Below, piece by piece: positions 34,811-46,930 of a stretch of 64,000 nucleotides of DNA (position 1 is its first letter; the number at the start of each line of letters is the position of its first letter). The DNA is from Calonectria ilicicola. Lineage: Eukaryota > Ascomycota > Sordariomycetes > Hypocreales > Nectriaceae. The position numbers and the translations under genes are program-made. The notes under the pieces were generated by a model, which searched no databases, was not told where the DNA came from, and saw nothing but the letters and a program-made list of their open reading frames with translations. The stretch covers positions 2,728,001 to 2,792,000 of the forward strand of contig CP085827.1 in assembly GCA_020809705.1 (NCBI GenBank). The letters run 5' to 3'.

Positions 34811-37800
34811 GACTCTCTGTTGATCTCGACTTGGGTCGGCTGGATCTTGCTCGCAGAGGTCGCTCAGCTGGAGCCTGCTAGAGTGCAGTCACTCCTGTGT
34901 ATTAAGTATTAGGAAAGCCTGTTGTGCTCGGGGAAAACACACAACCAACGAGAAAAATTTCTTCCAATATATACCACCCATATCTTAATTGCCACAGTCA
35001 ATAACATTGGCACCCAAATGTGCCCAACTGGGGAAATCTGACACTAATGCCAGGGGCTAGAGCCACTAAGGAGCCTGTGTTCTAGACGCAATCTTAGAGC
35101 CCAGGCATTACCCTAGTCAGCTGAAAGCCTAAACAGTCATACCCAGCCTAATTCATGCGAAAAGAAGAAGGGCATAATCAGGAAAAGGCAAACATGACGT
35201 CAAAGAGTCAGAGGACGAGAGCCTACGGCTTGGTCGGCGTTGTTGGTTGATCAAAAGGGCGCCATCCAATGTCTTCTAGAACCCGAAACTTGACGAAGCC
35301 GGGCGCAGTGGAGAGCCGTGTTGCATTGGCCCACCCTGTCAAAATCCCAGGGAAGGGTATGTTAGCCTATTGGCCCGACATTTCCCGCATGCCACATGGA
35401 AGCCGGACAGAATACGCCAATAGCCATAATGACGGGCCAGGGCTTCTATAGCTGAGCCCCTGATAATGCGGAGAGATGCACCAGATCCGGCAGTTGCCAT
35501 TCTGTACTTTTGGCCAATTCTACTGTCCTTCCTCCCTGGGCCATTCCCCCATTACCTCCATTACCTGGGTAGGAGGAGAGTTACAGGGTGTGCGACCGGT
35601 GTCAATCACGGGAAGCAAATGGTCCGATTGTCCATAACCAAATAAATAAAACATGTGCGTAAAAAAAGAATTGGCTGGGCGAGACGGAAGACAAAATGCC
35701 CCGAAAATAAATTAATTAATTAAAAAATCCCATCGGAGAATTTGGCCTCGTGGTTTGACAGGCATTTTACAGGCATGAAGTCAATCTACCCCTCCATGCC
35801 ACAAAATCGCTAGGGCTGGACAAAAAAAATATTTCATTGAGTGTCAGCATTGAAGACTAAGGTACCAACCCTCTTCATTGATAGTAAACTCAATGCTGGT
35901 TATTACCCATACATGTGGCGGGGGAAAAGGGGGGAAAGAGGGGGGGAAAATGCCGAGGTTCAATTGCCTCCTGGAGTTGAACCTTCGCATTCAGTTGAGA
36001 GTCCATCTTGTCAGCTCATTTCATGTGATTTGGTCAGTAGTAAGGAGCATCAGTTTTTAGGGTAGGAATCACTAGCAGAGCGAAAGTCGGGACTTTAGTT
36101 GCAGATGGGATTCATATGGAAAACCTCCGTTAGTACTCTCCCTTTTCTTCCTTTCAGTATTCCTGCCCCCCCGTATTTTCACTATGCGTGCTCTTTCCTA
36201 ATAACCTGGAAATTGTCCGAAACCTGTTATGGTTCAAAGGGCAACAATGAATCAATATGGTACCATCTTAAAGCTCGTAACTAACACGCTCAGTGACGAA
36301 TCCTTGCATCTCGTACGAAAGCAATGACCTTGGCCCAAGCATCGTGAATGTCATACAGACGGCTGTTTTACATGGGTGGTTTGCCCTGTGGGGCACTTCA
36401 TCTCCAATCGTCCAGCCCAACTCTAGAAGAAATAGGCTCGAAACGCATCTGAACAAAAGTTCGCACTCCCCATTGCCATAAATAGCAATGGTCTTCAGCT
36501 GTGGAGACAGGTACCCCAAATGCGTCCTAGTCTAGGGTACACGGGTTGCGCTTCGCCGTCCTGGGACTAGAGTGTCCGAATGGCATTGATCGAAACAGAC
36601 AAATGTTGGAAAGGTCAACGTAGTATGACCGCTTTAATATTGCCACAGAGTGCAAATTTAGTGAACCAATGCGTATGCGGCACACCTTTCAGTCAAAGGC
36701 TACAAGAAAGAAGAAGGCATTGCATGACTGCGTTCAGAGCTCTAGTGTGGAAGGGACGGGGATTCTGTCTGCGCGTTGCAGGGTGGCAATAACATCAACT
36801 TGATATATTACAAGTCAAGCAAGCAGTAGAAATCGGAGTTTTCTGGGAGAATATACACTTCCGATATGCATGGGTGGATACATGTCTATCGAAACCATTA
36901 CTTCCTATCAAGTGCACCCTAGTAGATAAGTATAGATCAAGACTAGATTAGATTGTCTGCGTCATATTTTGCTCAGAATTGATAGTCTCTGTTGTAAATG
37001 TCAGACCTATACCTTTGGGAGAAATCCTGTCGAGTGAGTAATTCTCAACGAATCAGAGGATGTATGATCTTCATAAAGATGGGGAGATCGGCACCTCTTT
37101 GAACTACACACACATAAAAAAAAGGAGTAATCAAATGATCTCATGTGAGAGGGCCACTTTTCAGTGAAATTACTATACAAATAGCATGATATAGCACTGT
37201 TCAAAAGCTGCCTGTGAAAGAAAGTAGATAAATTAACACTTTGCTGGGCAAAAGACTCGACCGTTGTGCCATTGGGGCAAAGGATAGGTCAATACTCGCT
37301 ATTGTGGCAATTACCGCAGGACGTACTAGCGCCAAAGAGTGCTTTATAGTGAACCAGGCCGTCACAGCATGCCTTAGGATACTGAAGGCAGACGCTTGTC
37401 GTGCCCAATTTGTCTATCATAGGCATCTCCTTTTATCCTCCTAGCTAAACTTGCTCTAGAGGAGGCTAGCCGCTTTGTCCACGGAAGAAAAACCCACCAA
37501 CACAATAATTATCATGAAACTGATTCTGTATTGTTCATGATGCTGTTATAACTGCGGGTTTGGACACATCGAGACCCTAAATTGTGGCGGTTTCTGGGCT
37601 TTTGTAAATCCGTACTTCCCATTACGTCCCTTAGCCCGTCCGGCCAAAAGAGAAGTCAATAGCCACAAGAATTGTGGTTACCAGTGTGGACAATAGCTGC
37701 TAAAAACACTGGGGCCCCGTACGCCAGCTAACTGCTGGGCCTAGGTCCTGACAGCTTTTGGGACTCTAGTTCACGTAGGCGCCGTGAATGCCTTGTGATA

Positions 37801-38401
37801 TTCCTGTTAATTAGCGACGAATGCACCCAAGCGGGAAAACATGGTTTAGTTACAGATTAGAAACAAGCAATCGACCTGGATCCTGCCTTCGTGATTGGTT
37901 TGATTTGTTTATCGGGCTGTGGCTTCAAATTGCAAAACGGCGGCTGACTGAGTAGAATGCGAATCACTAAGACTACTCTGGAAAATTGGAAAAAATGAGT
38001 TTTTAGGCTTTAATTAGTATTAGATCTATTTTTTCTTTTTTTTTTATTTATTTAGTAGGCACCTTCTCGCAAGAGAAGAAAACACTGGATATCAACTCCA
38101 GGCCAAGATCGGTGAAATTCGTGCAATAAGGCTCTTCCTGCCTCAATTCATTATTATCACTGGTTAATTACAGACACTGATACTCGGTGCCTTTGGTAAC
38201 ACGAACGAGCATATAATGATAGAGATTGTTCTGCAAGTTCGATGACCAAATTGATCGGCACATCGTTTCATGAGTTGGAAGACCAGATTTGGTTGAGCAT
38301 CAGTCCGTTCTGTCCGGTCCCTGGCCGCCACACCGTCAGTGGCGTGAATGTCCCTATTAGCACAAGTTACTTGGGCTAAGCGAATGAATAGTCGATGTTT
38401 T
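34811..38401. other. long gene-poor stretch
   Basis: About 3.6 kb without a supported gene. Frames are below 100 codons. GC content is ordinary, so this is not RIP-type sequence. Confidence 0.4.
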
Positions 38402-38778
38402 AGGTCCTGAACTTTTCGAGGCGTAGGTCTGATCTCAACGCCCCCGCAGTGACATCCAAGATAAACATAAATCCACCTTGTATCCCTATGTACCTCGTTA
38501 GTCAGCTATGCAACCTGTGGATGAGCCAGATTAATCCTGCACACCGATTCTGCTGTGCAGTCCTATGCCTTGATAATTAAGAAACAACCAATTGCCGTTG
38601 AGACGCTATAACAGATACGGAATCCCGACAAAGAGTACAAAGCGACACTTGCATAATTCTGTGTCTCAAAATCAGACCTAAAAGCACTGCTTTTTTAGGT
38701 CTAGCGGACGGTTTTATTTATTTTTTGTCCCCACATCTTACGTGAAAGCAGACCTACGCCTCGAAAAGTTCAGGACCT
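38402..38778. mobile_element. 377 bp non-autonomous element with perfect 29 bp terminal inverted repeats
   Basis: The 29 bases at 38402-38430, beginning AGGTCCTGAACTTTTCGAGG, recur exactly as the reverse complement at 38750-38778. If the outermost base is read as flank, both sides show TTTA, a possible 4 bp target duplication. Near the right end (38674-38702) AGACCTAAAA and TTTTAGGTCT form a second hairpin that reuses the AGACCTA motif of the repeat's inner edge. No coding capacity. The perfect repeat match implies recent insertion. The superfamily is not assigned. Confidence 0.8.
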
Positions 38779-39371
38779 TTATTAGTGTCCTTCACAATCT
38801 TGCTGACTGTATGACTACACCCAAGCATTCTCTATATTTAGATGGGTGATTTGGGATTCAACCGAAGAGTTTCCTACAAAAAAGAAAAAACCAATTGTTT
38901 CGAAAGCATTTTCATTGATTTCAGTACAAATTGAGTACACATCTTGGAATAAATAAAAAACTTCTCAAATGTAGGAAAGGCCCAAATGCTAAGCGAGCGG
39001 AATCCTAGTGCAACTAGTCTCTGCTGCCGCTCGACATTAGTGACAATGTCTTATTTTAGCGGTGATTCATGCAATACGTGCCTTACCTGTCACATAGTGG
39101 ATTATTTCTATTCGCCTAAAGTAAAACAAAACTGGGAAGGTCATAGTTGTGATGTCAGCGGCGTCTTCCAAGTGACTTGGTTGACACAGCTGGCGAAGGA
39201 CAGCGATTCTTTAAATTCGGTGGGAATCTTCCCAGATTTTTGGACCGAAACCATCACTCAGCTTGTTTCCAATACAATCGAATCCATCACAAGTAAAAAC
39301 AATCTCACCTCCATCGGCTTTTCTTTTTCTTTTTCTTTTTCTTGAGAATACCAATATTTCTGTATCCGAAA
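38779..39371. other. upstream region of the split chitin-binding gene, with CT microsatellite
   Basis: A (TTTTTC)n microsatellite lies at about 39319-39345, about 30 bp before the start codon at 39372. Pyrimidine tracts at this position are common in fungal promoters. A 119-codon frame at 38986-39345 ends in the microsatellite and has no other support. Confidence 0.5.
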
Positions 39372-39450
39372 ATGTTCCATCCGACTAGTATCATCATCAC
39401 GCTATTTCTAGCCGTTTGTGCTGCTGCCTTCCCAACATCACAGCCCCCTG

Positions 39451-39455
39451 TGAAT
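39451..39455. repeat. target-site duplication, left copy (TGAAT)
   Basis: Five bases immediately before the left LTR, identical to 46732-46736. Five-base duplications are typical of LTR retrotransposon integrases. Confidence 0.92.
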
Positions 39456-39618
39456 TGATACGGAAATGGTGTCAACACATATGGAACCCTGTAAGTGTGT
39501 GCCTTAGGCACCTTTGGAAGGCATATATAAGCCTGTTATTAAGGTAGATAGAGAAGAAGATATTAATCTTTCTATTATATATTATTAAGATTTTTATTAT
39601 TTTAATTTTATTATATTA
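39456..39618. repeat. left LTR (163 bp)
   Basis: Begins TGATACGG and aligns base for base, with no gap, to 46569-46731. All the differences I checked by eye along most of its length are C/T or G/A. The outer part (to about 39560) keeps its G and C; the inner 50 bases are converted to A/T. Confidence 0.93.
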
Positions 39619-42600
39619 TATAATAATAATTATTTTTTTTAAAATTAATATTATAATATTATTTTAAAAAAAAGAAAATCTTTTTTAATAAATTTAATTT
39701 TTAAAAAAGATAAAAATAAAAAGGTAAAATTTATAAAAGATAATATCTTTTAATTTTAATTAAAGCTTTAAAAAGTTAAAATTATTAATTAAAGAATATT
39801 TATTATAAAATCTAATAAATAATATAAAAATTAATTTTTAAATAAAAAGAAAATAAGAAAAATTATAAAATAGAAAATTTATTATAATAAATTAATATTT
39901 AAAAAATAATTAATAAAGATTTTTAATAAATTTATTTTTTAAAATATTATCTTTATTTAATAAATAAAAAATTATATAAATAATATTATTAAATAAAATT
40001 ATTAAAATATTATTATTTTAATTAATATATCTTAAGCTAAGATTTAATATTTAAATATTTTAGTAATTTAAAGGTAAGAAATTATTAAATATATTATATT
40101 TTTAAATTTCTTTAGATTTCTTATAATCCCTTTTAATAAAATATTATAATTTAATAATATATTTATAAATATTATTATATTTAATTTACTTATTTTAAAA
40201 AACCTAATCTTTATAAATAAATAAGAACCTAAGTAATAAAGTAATCTTTTTAATTTAAAAAAGGTTAATTATTTTATTTAATTAATTTAATTAATTTAGG
40301 AGAGAAGTTTAATATACTTTAACTTAAATATCTTTAGTAGTAAAAGATTATAAATCTTAGTTTATTTAAGTAAATATTATTATAAATTAATATAATTATA
40401 AATTAAATATAATAATAATAATTATTTAAATAATTTATTATCTTTTTTTAATTTATTAATTTTTTAAATATAAATTTTAATTTATTATAATATATTTAAT
40501 TTTATATATTATTTTTAATAAGTAATTAAATAAATAAAAGATAAATTAAATATAATATTATTAAAATCTTTAATTTAGATTTTAAAAATTTTAAAAAGTA
40601 AGAATTTATTATTATATAAAGTAAATAATTTTATATTAATATTAACCTTTTTTATATATTTTTTAAAATTTTTAAATAATTTAATAAAAATTCTTTTTAA
40701 AAGTATTATCTTATAATACTTTAAAATATAGTTTATAAGTAATTAATAAAAGAGCTTAATAATAAAAAATAAATTAAAATTATAAAAAGCTTTATCTTTT
40801 ACTTTTATTAAGATTTTATAAGATAATTTAAGCTTTAAAAGTTAGATTTATTAAAAGAATATATAATTAAAAAATATATACTTAACTTTATTTAATAAAA
40901 TATATCTCTTTCTTTTTAAATATAATATAAAATTAAGCTTATTAAATAAGCTAAAATATAGATAGATAAAGAGATTTTTAAAATAATCTTCTTATTTATT
41001 AATTATAAGATTATATATTTATTATAAATTCTAATATTTAAAATAACTATTATTAAATTTATTTAAAATTATAAAAATTAAAAAAAAATATTAATATAAT
41101 AATATTTAAAAATAAATAAATAAACTTTTAATAAAAATATTAAAATAATTAATAATTATATTATAAAAGAAAATATAATAATATTAATAGATAAAAATAC
41201 TATATTTATTAAAATAATAAATAATCAAATAATTACAATTATAATTACTATTATAAGAATAAATAATACAAAGATCAGAATTAATCCTAGAAATAATAAT
41301 ACCTTATTAAAGATAGCTTATATAAAAATAAGAAGGTAAAACCTAAAGGTAAATACCTTACTAAGGAAGAACTTACTAACTAAGAACAAGAACCTAGCCT
41401 TAAGGAGAGTAAATTAAGCTCTAATAAGTCTATTAATTTTAAAGTTTTTTAAAATAAATATTATATATTATTATAAGGATAGATTTTATAAAGTGCTTAG
41501 GGAAAGAATAAATATACTTAATATAAATATACTTTTAATTTCTTAATTCTTTTTAAAGAATATATATATATTAATATTTATATAAAATCTATAAAATTAA
41601 TTAAAGAAGTATTTATAATCTTTTTTAAAGAAGTATATTATAAAAGTTATAAGCAAAATTTCCTTTTTATAATAAATTTTTTATATATTTTAATAAAAAG
41701 TATTAAGGATTTAAAAAAGAAATTTAAATAATTATTATTTATAAATAAATTATTTATTTTATATAAAAAGGTAAAAGTAAGTAATATATATTATATTTAT
41801 ATATATATTAAGATTAAGATTAATAAAAATAGTAAAAAAGAAAAGAAAATCTATATTAATATAAAATATAGAAATCTTATAATTAATAAGAAATTATTAT
41901 AATTATTTAATTATATTATAAAGTAAAGAATTTTAATATTTATTAATAATATTAATAATATAATCTAAATTAATAAATAAATAATCTTTAATATATTTAT
42001 TAAAGAAATAAATATTAGTAAAATTATTAAATAGATAATAAAATTTATAATTAATATATAAGTATAAGATAGATTTAAATTAAAGGCTCTTCTTAGGAAT
42101 GATTTCTTAAACCCTTATAAAATTAATATTATTATATTATAAAAATAGTTTTATTATAATACTTTAAATAATTTCTATATCCTATATTATATTAATTACT
42201 TAGGGAAGAATATAATTTAATAAATTAAAGTAGCTAAAGATATAATTATTTTTATAAAGTAAATATATATTATATTAATAATTTAAAAAAGATTTTTAAA
42301 GATTAAATATTTATATTTTATATTTTTACTAAATATATAATAAATATAATAATTAATTATAATATTTTAATTAAGATTATAATTATTAATAACTCTAAAA
42401 AGGCTATTAAGCTCTATTAAAAATAAAAGCTTAATAATATTATTAAATATAAGAAGGAATAGGTATTTATAATTACTATATAAATCTAAGTACTTATAAT
42501 TATAATTATAATTTATATAATATTTAAAAGTAAAGCTCTAAATATAATATCTAAAGAAAAAAATATATCTTTATTATAAATAAATATTATAGGATTTAAG

Positions 42601-45600
42601 TTTATACTTACCCTAATTAATATAACAATTATTACTAATAATTATAAAATAAACTAAAATTAACTAATAATAATTAATATAATTATAAAATTATTTAATA
42701 ATACTATTTTTATTAATATATATATAATTAAGCTACCTTAAAAGTAAAAAAGAAAATTATTTTTAAAAATAATAATATATTTTATATAAAAATTAAAAAT
42801 TATTATTATTAAAATAAATAATAAAATTATTAAGAACTTTACCTTAATACCTAAAAAATAACTAAGTATTCTATATTAAATATATATTTAGTAAATACTT
42901 AATCTTCTTAAAATTATTATAATAAAAGAAATATATATTTATAATTAGAATAATTATTTTATTAAAAAAATTAAAATTTTAATAAAAAAGTATATTTAAT
43001 TATAAAATAATATAAACTTAATAAAAATATTAAAAAATAAAAAGTTATAAGTATTATTTATTAATAATTAATATAAGTAAACCATCTTCTAGCACCCCTA
43101 CCTATCTAATCTAAAAGATTAATAATTTATTAATATAAAATTTAATAAACTCTATTAATAAGATAGATTAAAATAGATTAAAAAACTAACCCTATTTATA
43201 ATATTTATTTTTATTATATAAAAAATAATTAATAAAAAATTAAAAGGAAGAATAATAGTAAACTTATATACTCTTAATAAGATTATTATCTTAGATAATT
43301 ATTTATTATTAAAATAGAAAGATATTATCTAGGTACTTTAAAAGATCTAATATATTATAATTATTAATATATTATTTTTTTTTAATTTAAAGTAAGATTA
43401 AAGTATTATAATTATTTTATAATAATTAATTATTAAAGATTAAAGTAATTAATAATTACTTTAATAGGATTCTAGAACTCTCTAATATATATATAATAAT
43501 ATATAGATTATTTATTATATTTATATTATAAATTTTATAAAGCTTTTATTAATAATATTATAATTTTCTTTAAAATAAAAAAGAGTATTTTAAATATTTA
43601 TAGAAATTATTTAAACTTTTTAAAAAAAGAATATTATTATCTTTTTTAAAAAAAGTTAGATTAAATATTTTAATATATAAATACTTAGCTTTTAAGTAAA
43701 TACTTTTAATTTAATTATTATAGAAAAGTAGATTATATTATTTATAAAATTAAAGTTTCTAATCTAATTATTAGCTTTAAAATAATATATTAAAACTATA
43801 GGATATATTAAATATCTTATTTTATATTATATTTAATTTATAAAGCTTTTATAAAAATATAAGATTATATTATTAAAAGTAAGATATAAATAAGATAAAA
43901 TAATTAATAAAAATCTTAATAAATAAAAGGCTTATATTTATATAATATACTATAATCCTATAAAAGAAAAAAGATTTATATTTAAAGTAATTTAATATAA
44001 AGTAGTTAGTATAAGAATACTCTTTTACCTTAAATAAAATAAGAAATTATACCTTTAAATAAATATAAGTATTTAATAAGATTTTAAAATAATACTTTTT
44101 TATTTTAAGAATAATTATAAATAAAATAGGATATTATATATCCTAGTAATAATAATAAAATCTATTTACTTTTTAAATTATACTTTTAATTTAATAAAAA
44201 GAAATTATAATTTATTAAAATTAAAAATAATATATTTAATATAAATAATTAAAAGATTATATATATATATTTAATTATTAATATACCTAATAATTACCTT
44301 TATAAACTACTTTATAATAAAATAAATTATAAAAAAAACTATACTTATTATATCTAATATAAATTAAATAAATTATAAATTAATAATTATTTTAATCTAT
44401 TTATCAAAATATAAACTTAATATATACTACCTTTTAAAAAAGAAAAACTTTATTCTAAATATATTAAATTATTTAATAGCCCTAGAGATCAATAAGAACT
44501 AAGTATAATTATAATCTGATTATATAGTTCTAAATAATGTGCTAGTAGTAATAAAAGCTTTAATAATAAAGAAATCTAAGAGAAAGTTTTAAAAAAATAT
44601 TTTAATAATATATATTATATAAAGATTATTAATATAATAATAAAAAAAAGATTTTAGATTTTTTAATATTTAATAATAAAAATATTATAAATATTTTAAA
44701 ATATAAAATATATTTTAAATTATATAAAGGACTTTTATATTATTATAGTTAATTTAAATATTATAAGTTTTATATTTTTTACTTTATAATTAATAAATTT
44801 CTAAAAATAGTTTATAATAATTAATATTACTTTAATAAAAAAAGAATATTAAAAAAGTTTTTTAGTCTTTATATTAAAAACTTAATATAATAGGCTAAAA
44901 AGTATATTTATAAATATAAAATATATTATTGTAAGTAAATTAACTATTAATAAGTTATTAAGAATTACTTATTAAATAGATCTTTAATTTTATCTATATA
45001 TATAATAATAATAAATTTTATTATTAAACTTTTATTAACATTAATAAAAGAATTATTATAAATATTAAAAGAATAAAATATTTATAATTAATTAATAATA
45101 ATTATTTATATAATAAATAAAAAATATTTATTAATTTTAAAATTTATTAAATATATAAGTAAAAAGTAAATAATTATATTAGCTTAATAATTTATACTTT
45201 TTAATTAAGATATATTAAAAATTATTATTTTAGATTATAATAATAAATTTAATTTAAAATTTTAAAAAGATTTATAAATAAATTTTAAAATAAAAATAAT
45301 AATAATAATAATATATTATTTATAAATTAATAAATTAATAAAAAGATATAATTAAATAATTAAAATAATAATATACTTTTATTATATAAAGTATTTAATA
45401 AAAGATTAATTATATATTCTATTTATATTATAATAAAATCTAAATAAAATATTTAATATTATAATTAAAGCCTTTATATATAAATTTATTTATAAAATTA
45501 CTTTTTAAAATCTAATAAAATTAATATAATTAGTAATAGAAAATATAGACCTATTATTTTTAAAAGAAATTATTTAAAAGAAAGTATAATTAATTATAGA

Positions 45601-46568
45601 TTTTATAATAATTAAAGTAAAAAGATAGTATAATATTAAGTATTAATTAATTTAATTTAAGATTAATAATAAGCTCTACTTATAATTATATTATAAATAT
45701 TATTTATTAAATAAGTTATTATATAAATAATTATAATAATAATTAGGTCTATTTATAATCAAGAGAATAATTAATAATCTAATATATAAGCTAGATTTAT
45801 TAAATAATATAAAGATATATTTAGTAATCTTATATTAATAGCTTATATTAGCTTATATTAATAACTTTTAATTAAAAAATTTTAAATTAATTTTTAAAGA
45901 TAATAGAATTAATTAATATAAAATAAATAAAATCTTTAATTAAAAAAATTAATATATTAATAAATATAATTTAATAATTATAAAAAAATATTAAATAAAT
46001 TAAAAAAATTATAAATACTATTAGATTATATAGATCTAAATAAAGAATATTAATTTAAATTTAATTATAAAATTTTAATATTAATAAATTTTTAAAAATA
46101 ATATTCTTTAATTAATCTAATAACTTTAAGATTATAATAAAAAATAAATTAAAATCTTTATTATTACTTCTAATTTAAAAAAATTATTAAATAAAAAAAA
46201 TTAAACTAATTTTATAAAATCCTCTTATTAATAATTAAAAAAGAAAATAAAATTATCTTATTATTAAAATAATAATCTAAAAGATTTTATAAATATTTTA
46301 AATTAGATTAATAAAAGAATAATATAAGCCTAAATCCTTTTAAATAATAATTAAAATAATTATATAAAACTTTTTTATTAATTATTAATTTAAAATCTAA
46401 TTTAAATTCTTTTATAAAAAGATTTAAAAAATAATCTTTTAAAAATAAAATTATTATTTAAATAAATTAAAAAAAAATTATATAAAATATAAAAATTTAA
46501 AATAAAAAAATATATATAATATTTTAATTATTAAAAATAATAAATAATTTCTTAAATATACTAAAATA

Positions 46569-46731
46569 TAATATAAAAATAATATTAATATATATAAAAT
46601 CTTATAAATATATATCTTAAATACCCTTAAAAAACATATATAAACCTATTACTAAGATAGATAGAGAAGAAGATATTAACCTTCCTACTACATATCATTA
46701 AGACCCCTACTGTTCTAATCCTACCGTATCA
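46569..46731. repeat. right LTR (163 bp)
   Basis: Ends CCGTATCA, the inverse of the left LTR's TGATACGG start. Here the inner (5') half is converted to A/T and the outer (3') half keeps its C and G, a mirror image of the left LTR. Confidence 0.93.
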
Positions 46732-46736
46732 TGAAT
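46732..46736. repeat. target-site duplication, right copy (TGAAT)
   Basis: Directly follows the right LTR and matches 39451-39455. Confidence 0.92.
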
Positions 46737-46930
46737 GAAGAGCCCCCCCTCTGGATGAACACACCTGCGTGTCAGAAGGAACTTTTAGTCATCCTACCGC
46801 TTGCGATAAGTTTATTATATGCGTGGGCGGCGTGGTAGGTATCCAGACAATAGTGCAGCAATGTCCCGCTGGTACTTTGTTCGACAAAAACATCAAAACA
46901 TGCAATTATGAAAATCTAGTGGATTGTTAA

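Larger units (their letters stand above)
39456..46731. mobile_element. complete LTR retrotransposon destroyed by RIP
   Basis: 7,276 bp with 163 bp direct terminal repeats, flanked by TGAAT on both sides. The interior (39619-46568) is almost pure A+T and full of TA-rich stop codons, as expected after saturating C-to-T and G-to-A change. No frame survives. A slightly less eroded patch at about 41270-41450 still reads like a lysine/glutamate-rich coding remnant on the plus strand (KGKYLTKEELTN), which hints that the element points left to right. Gypsy versus Copia class, primer-binding site and polypurine tract cannot be read. LTRs of 163 bp are short for an element of this size. Confidence 0.93.
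39372..46930 (+). pseudogene. small secreted chitin-binding (CBM14, Avr4-like) protein gene split by a retrotransposon
   Basis: Left part 39372-39455: 28 codons from ATG encoding a signal peptide (MFHPTSIIITLFLAVCAAA) and the start of the mature chain. Right part 46737-46930: an open frame to TAA with six Cys in the chitin-binding type-2 pattern C-x11-C-x5-C-x13-C-x12-C-x7-C, containing CPAGTLFDKNIKTCNYE, the most conserved stretch of CBM14. An LTR retrotransposon with a 5 bp duplication (TGAAT) lies exactly between. The two parts are also out of frame by one base; a run of seven C at 46743-46749 is the simplest site for the slip. The intact product would have been about 92 aa. CBM14 effectors such as Cladosporium Avr4 shield hyphal chitin from host chitinases; a similar role is inference. 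Confidence 0.85.

Noticed and set aside
36268..36519. 83-codon minus-strand frame as a gene
   Set aside because: No recognisable family, no splice context, and an overlapping open frame on the other strand.
38986..39345. 119-codon frame as a small secreted protein
   Set aside because: It ends in a CT microsatellite, lacks a signal peptide and has no domain pattern.
39490..39618. A 129 bp LTR starting at TGTAAG
   Set aside because: The first boundary tried gave no target duplication; alignment continues upstream to TGATACGG at 39456, where inverse ends and the TGAAT duplication both appear.
39619..46568. AT-rich block as centromere, mitochondrial insertion or AT-isochore
   Set aside because: It is bounded exactly by 163 bp LTRs and a 5 bp target duplication, and the LTR differences are of RIP type.
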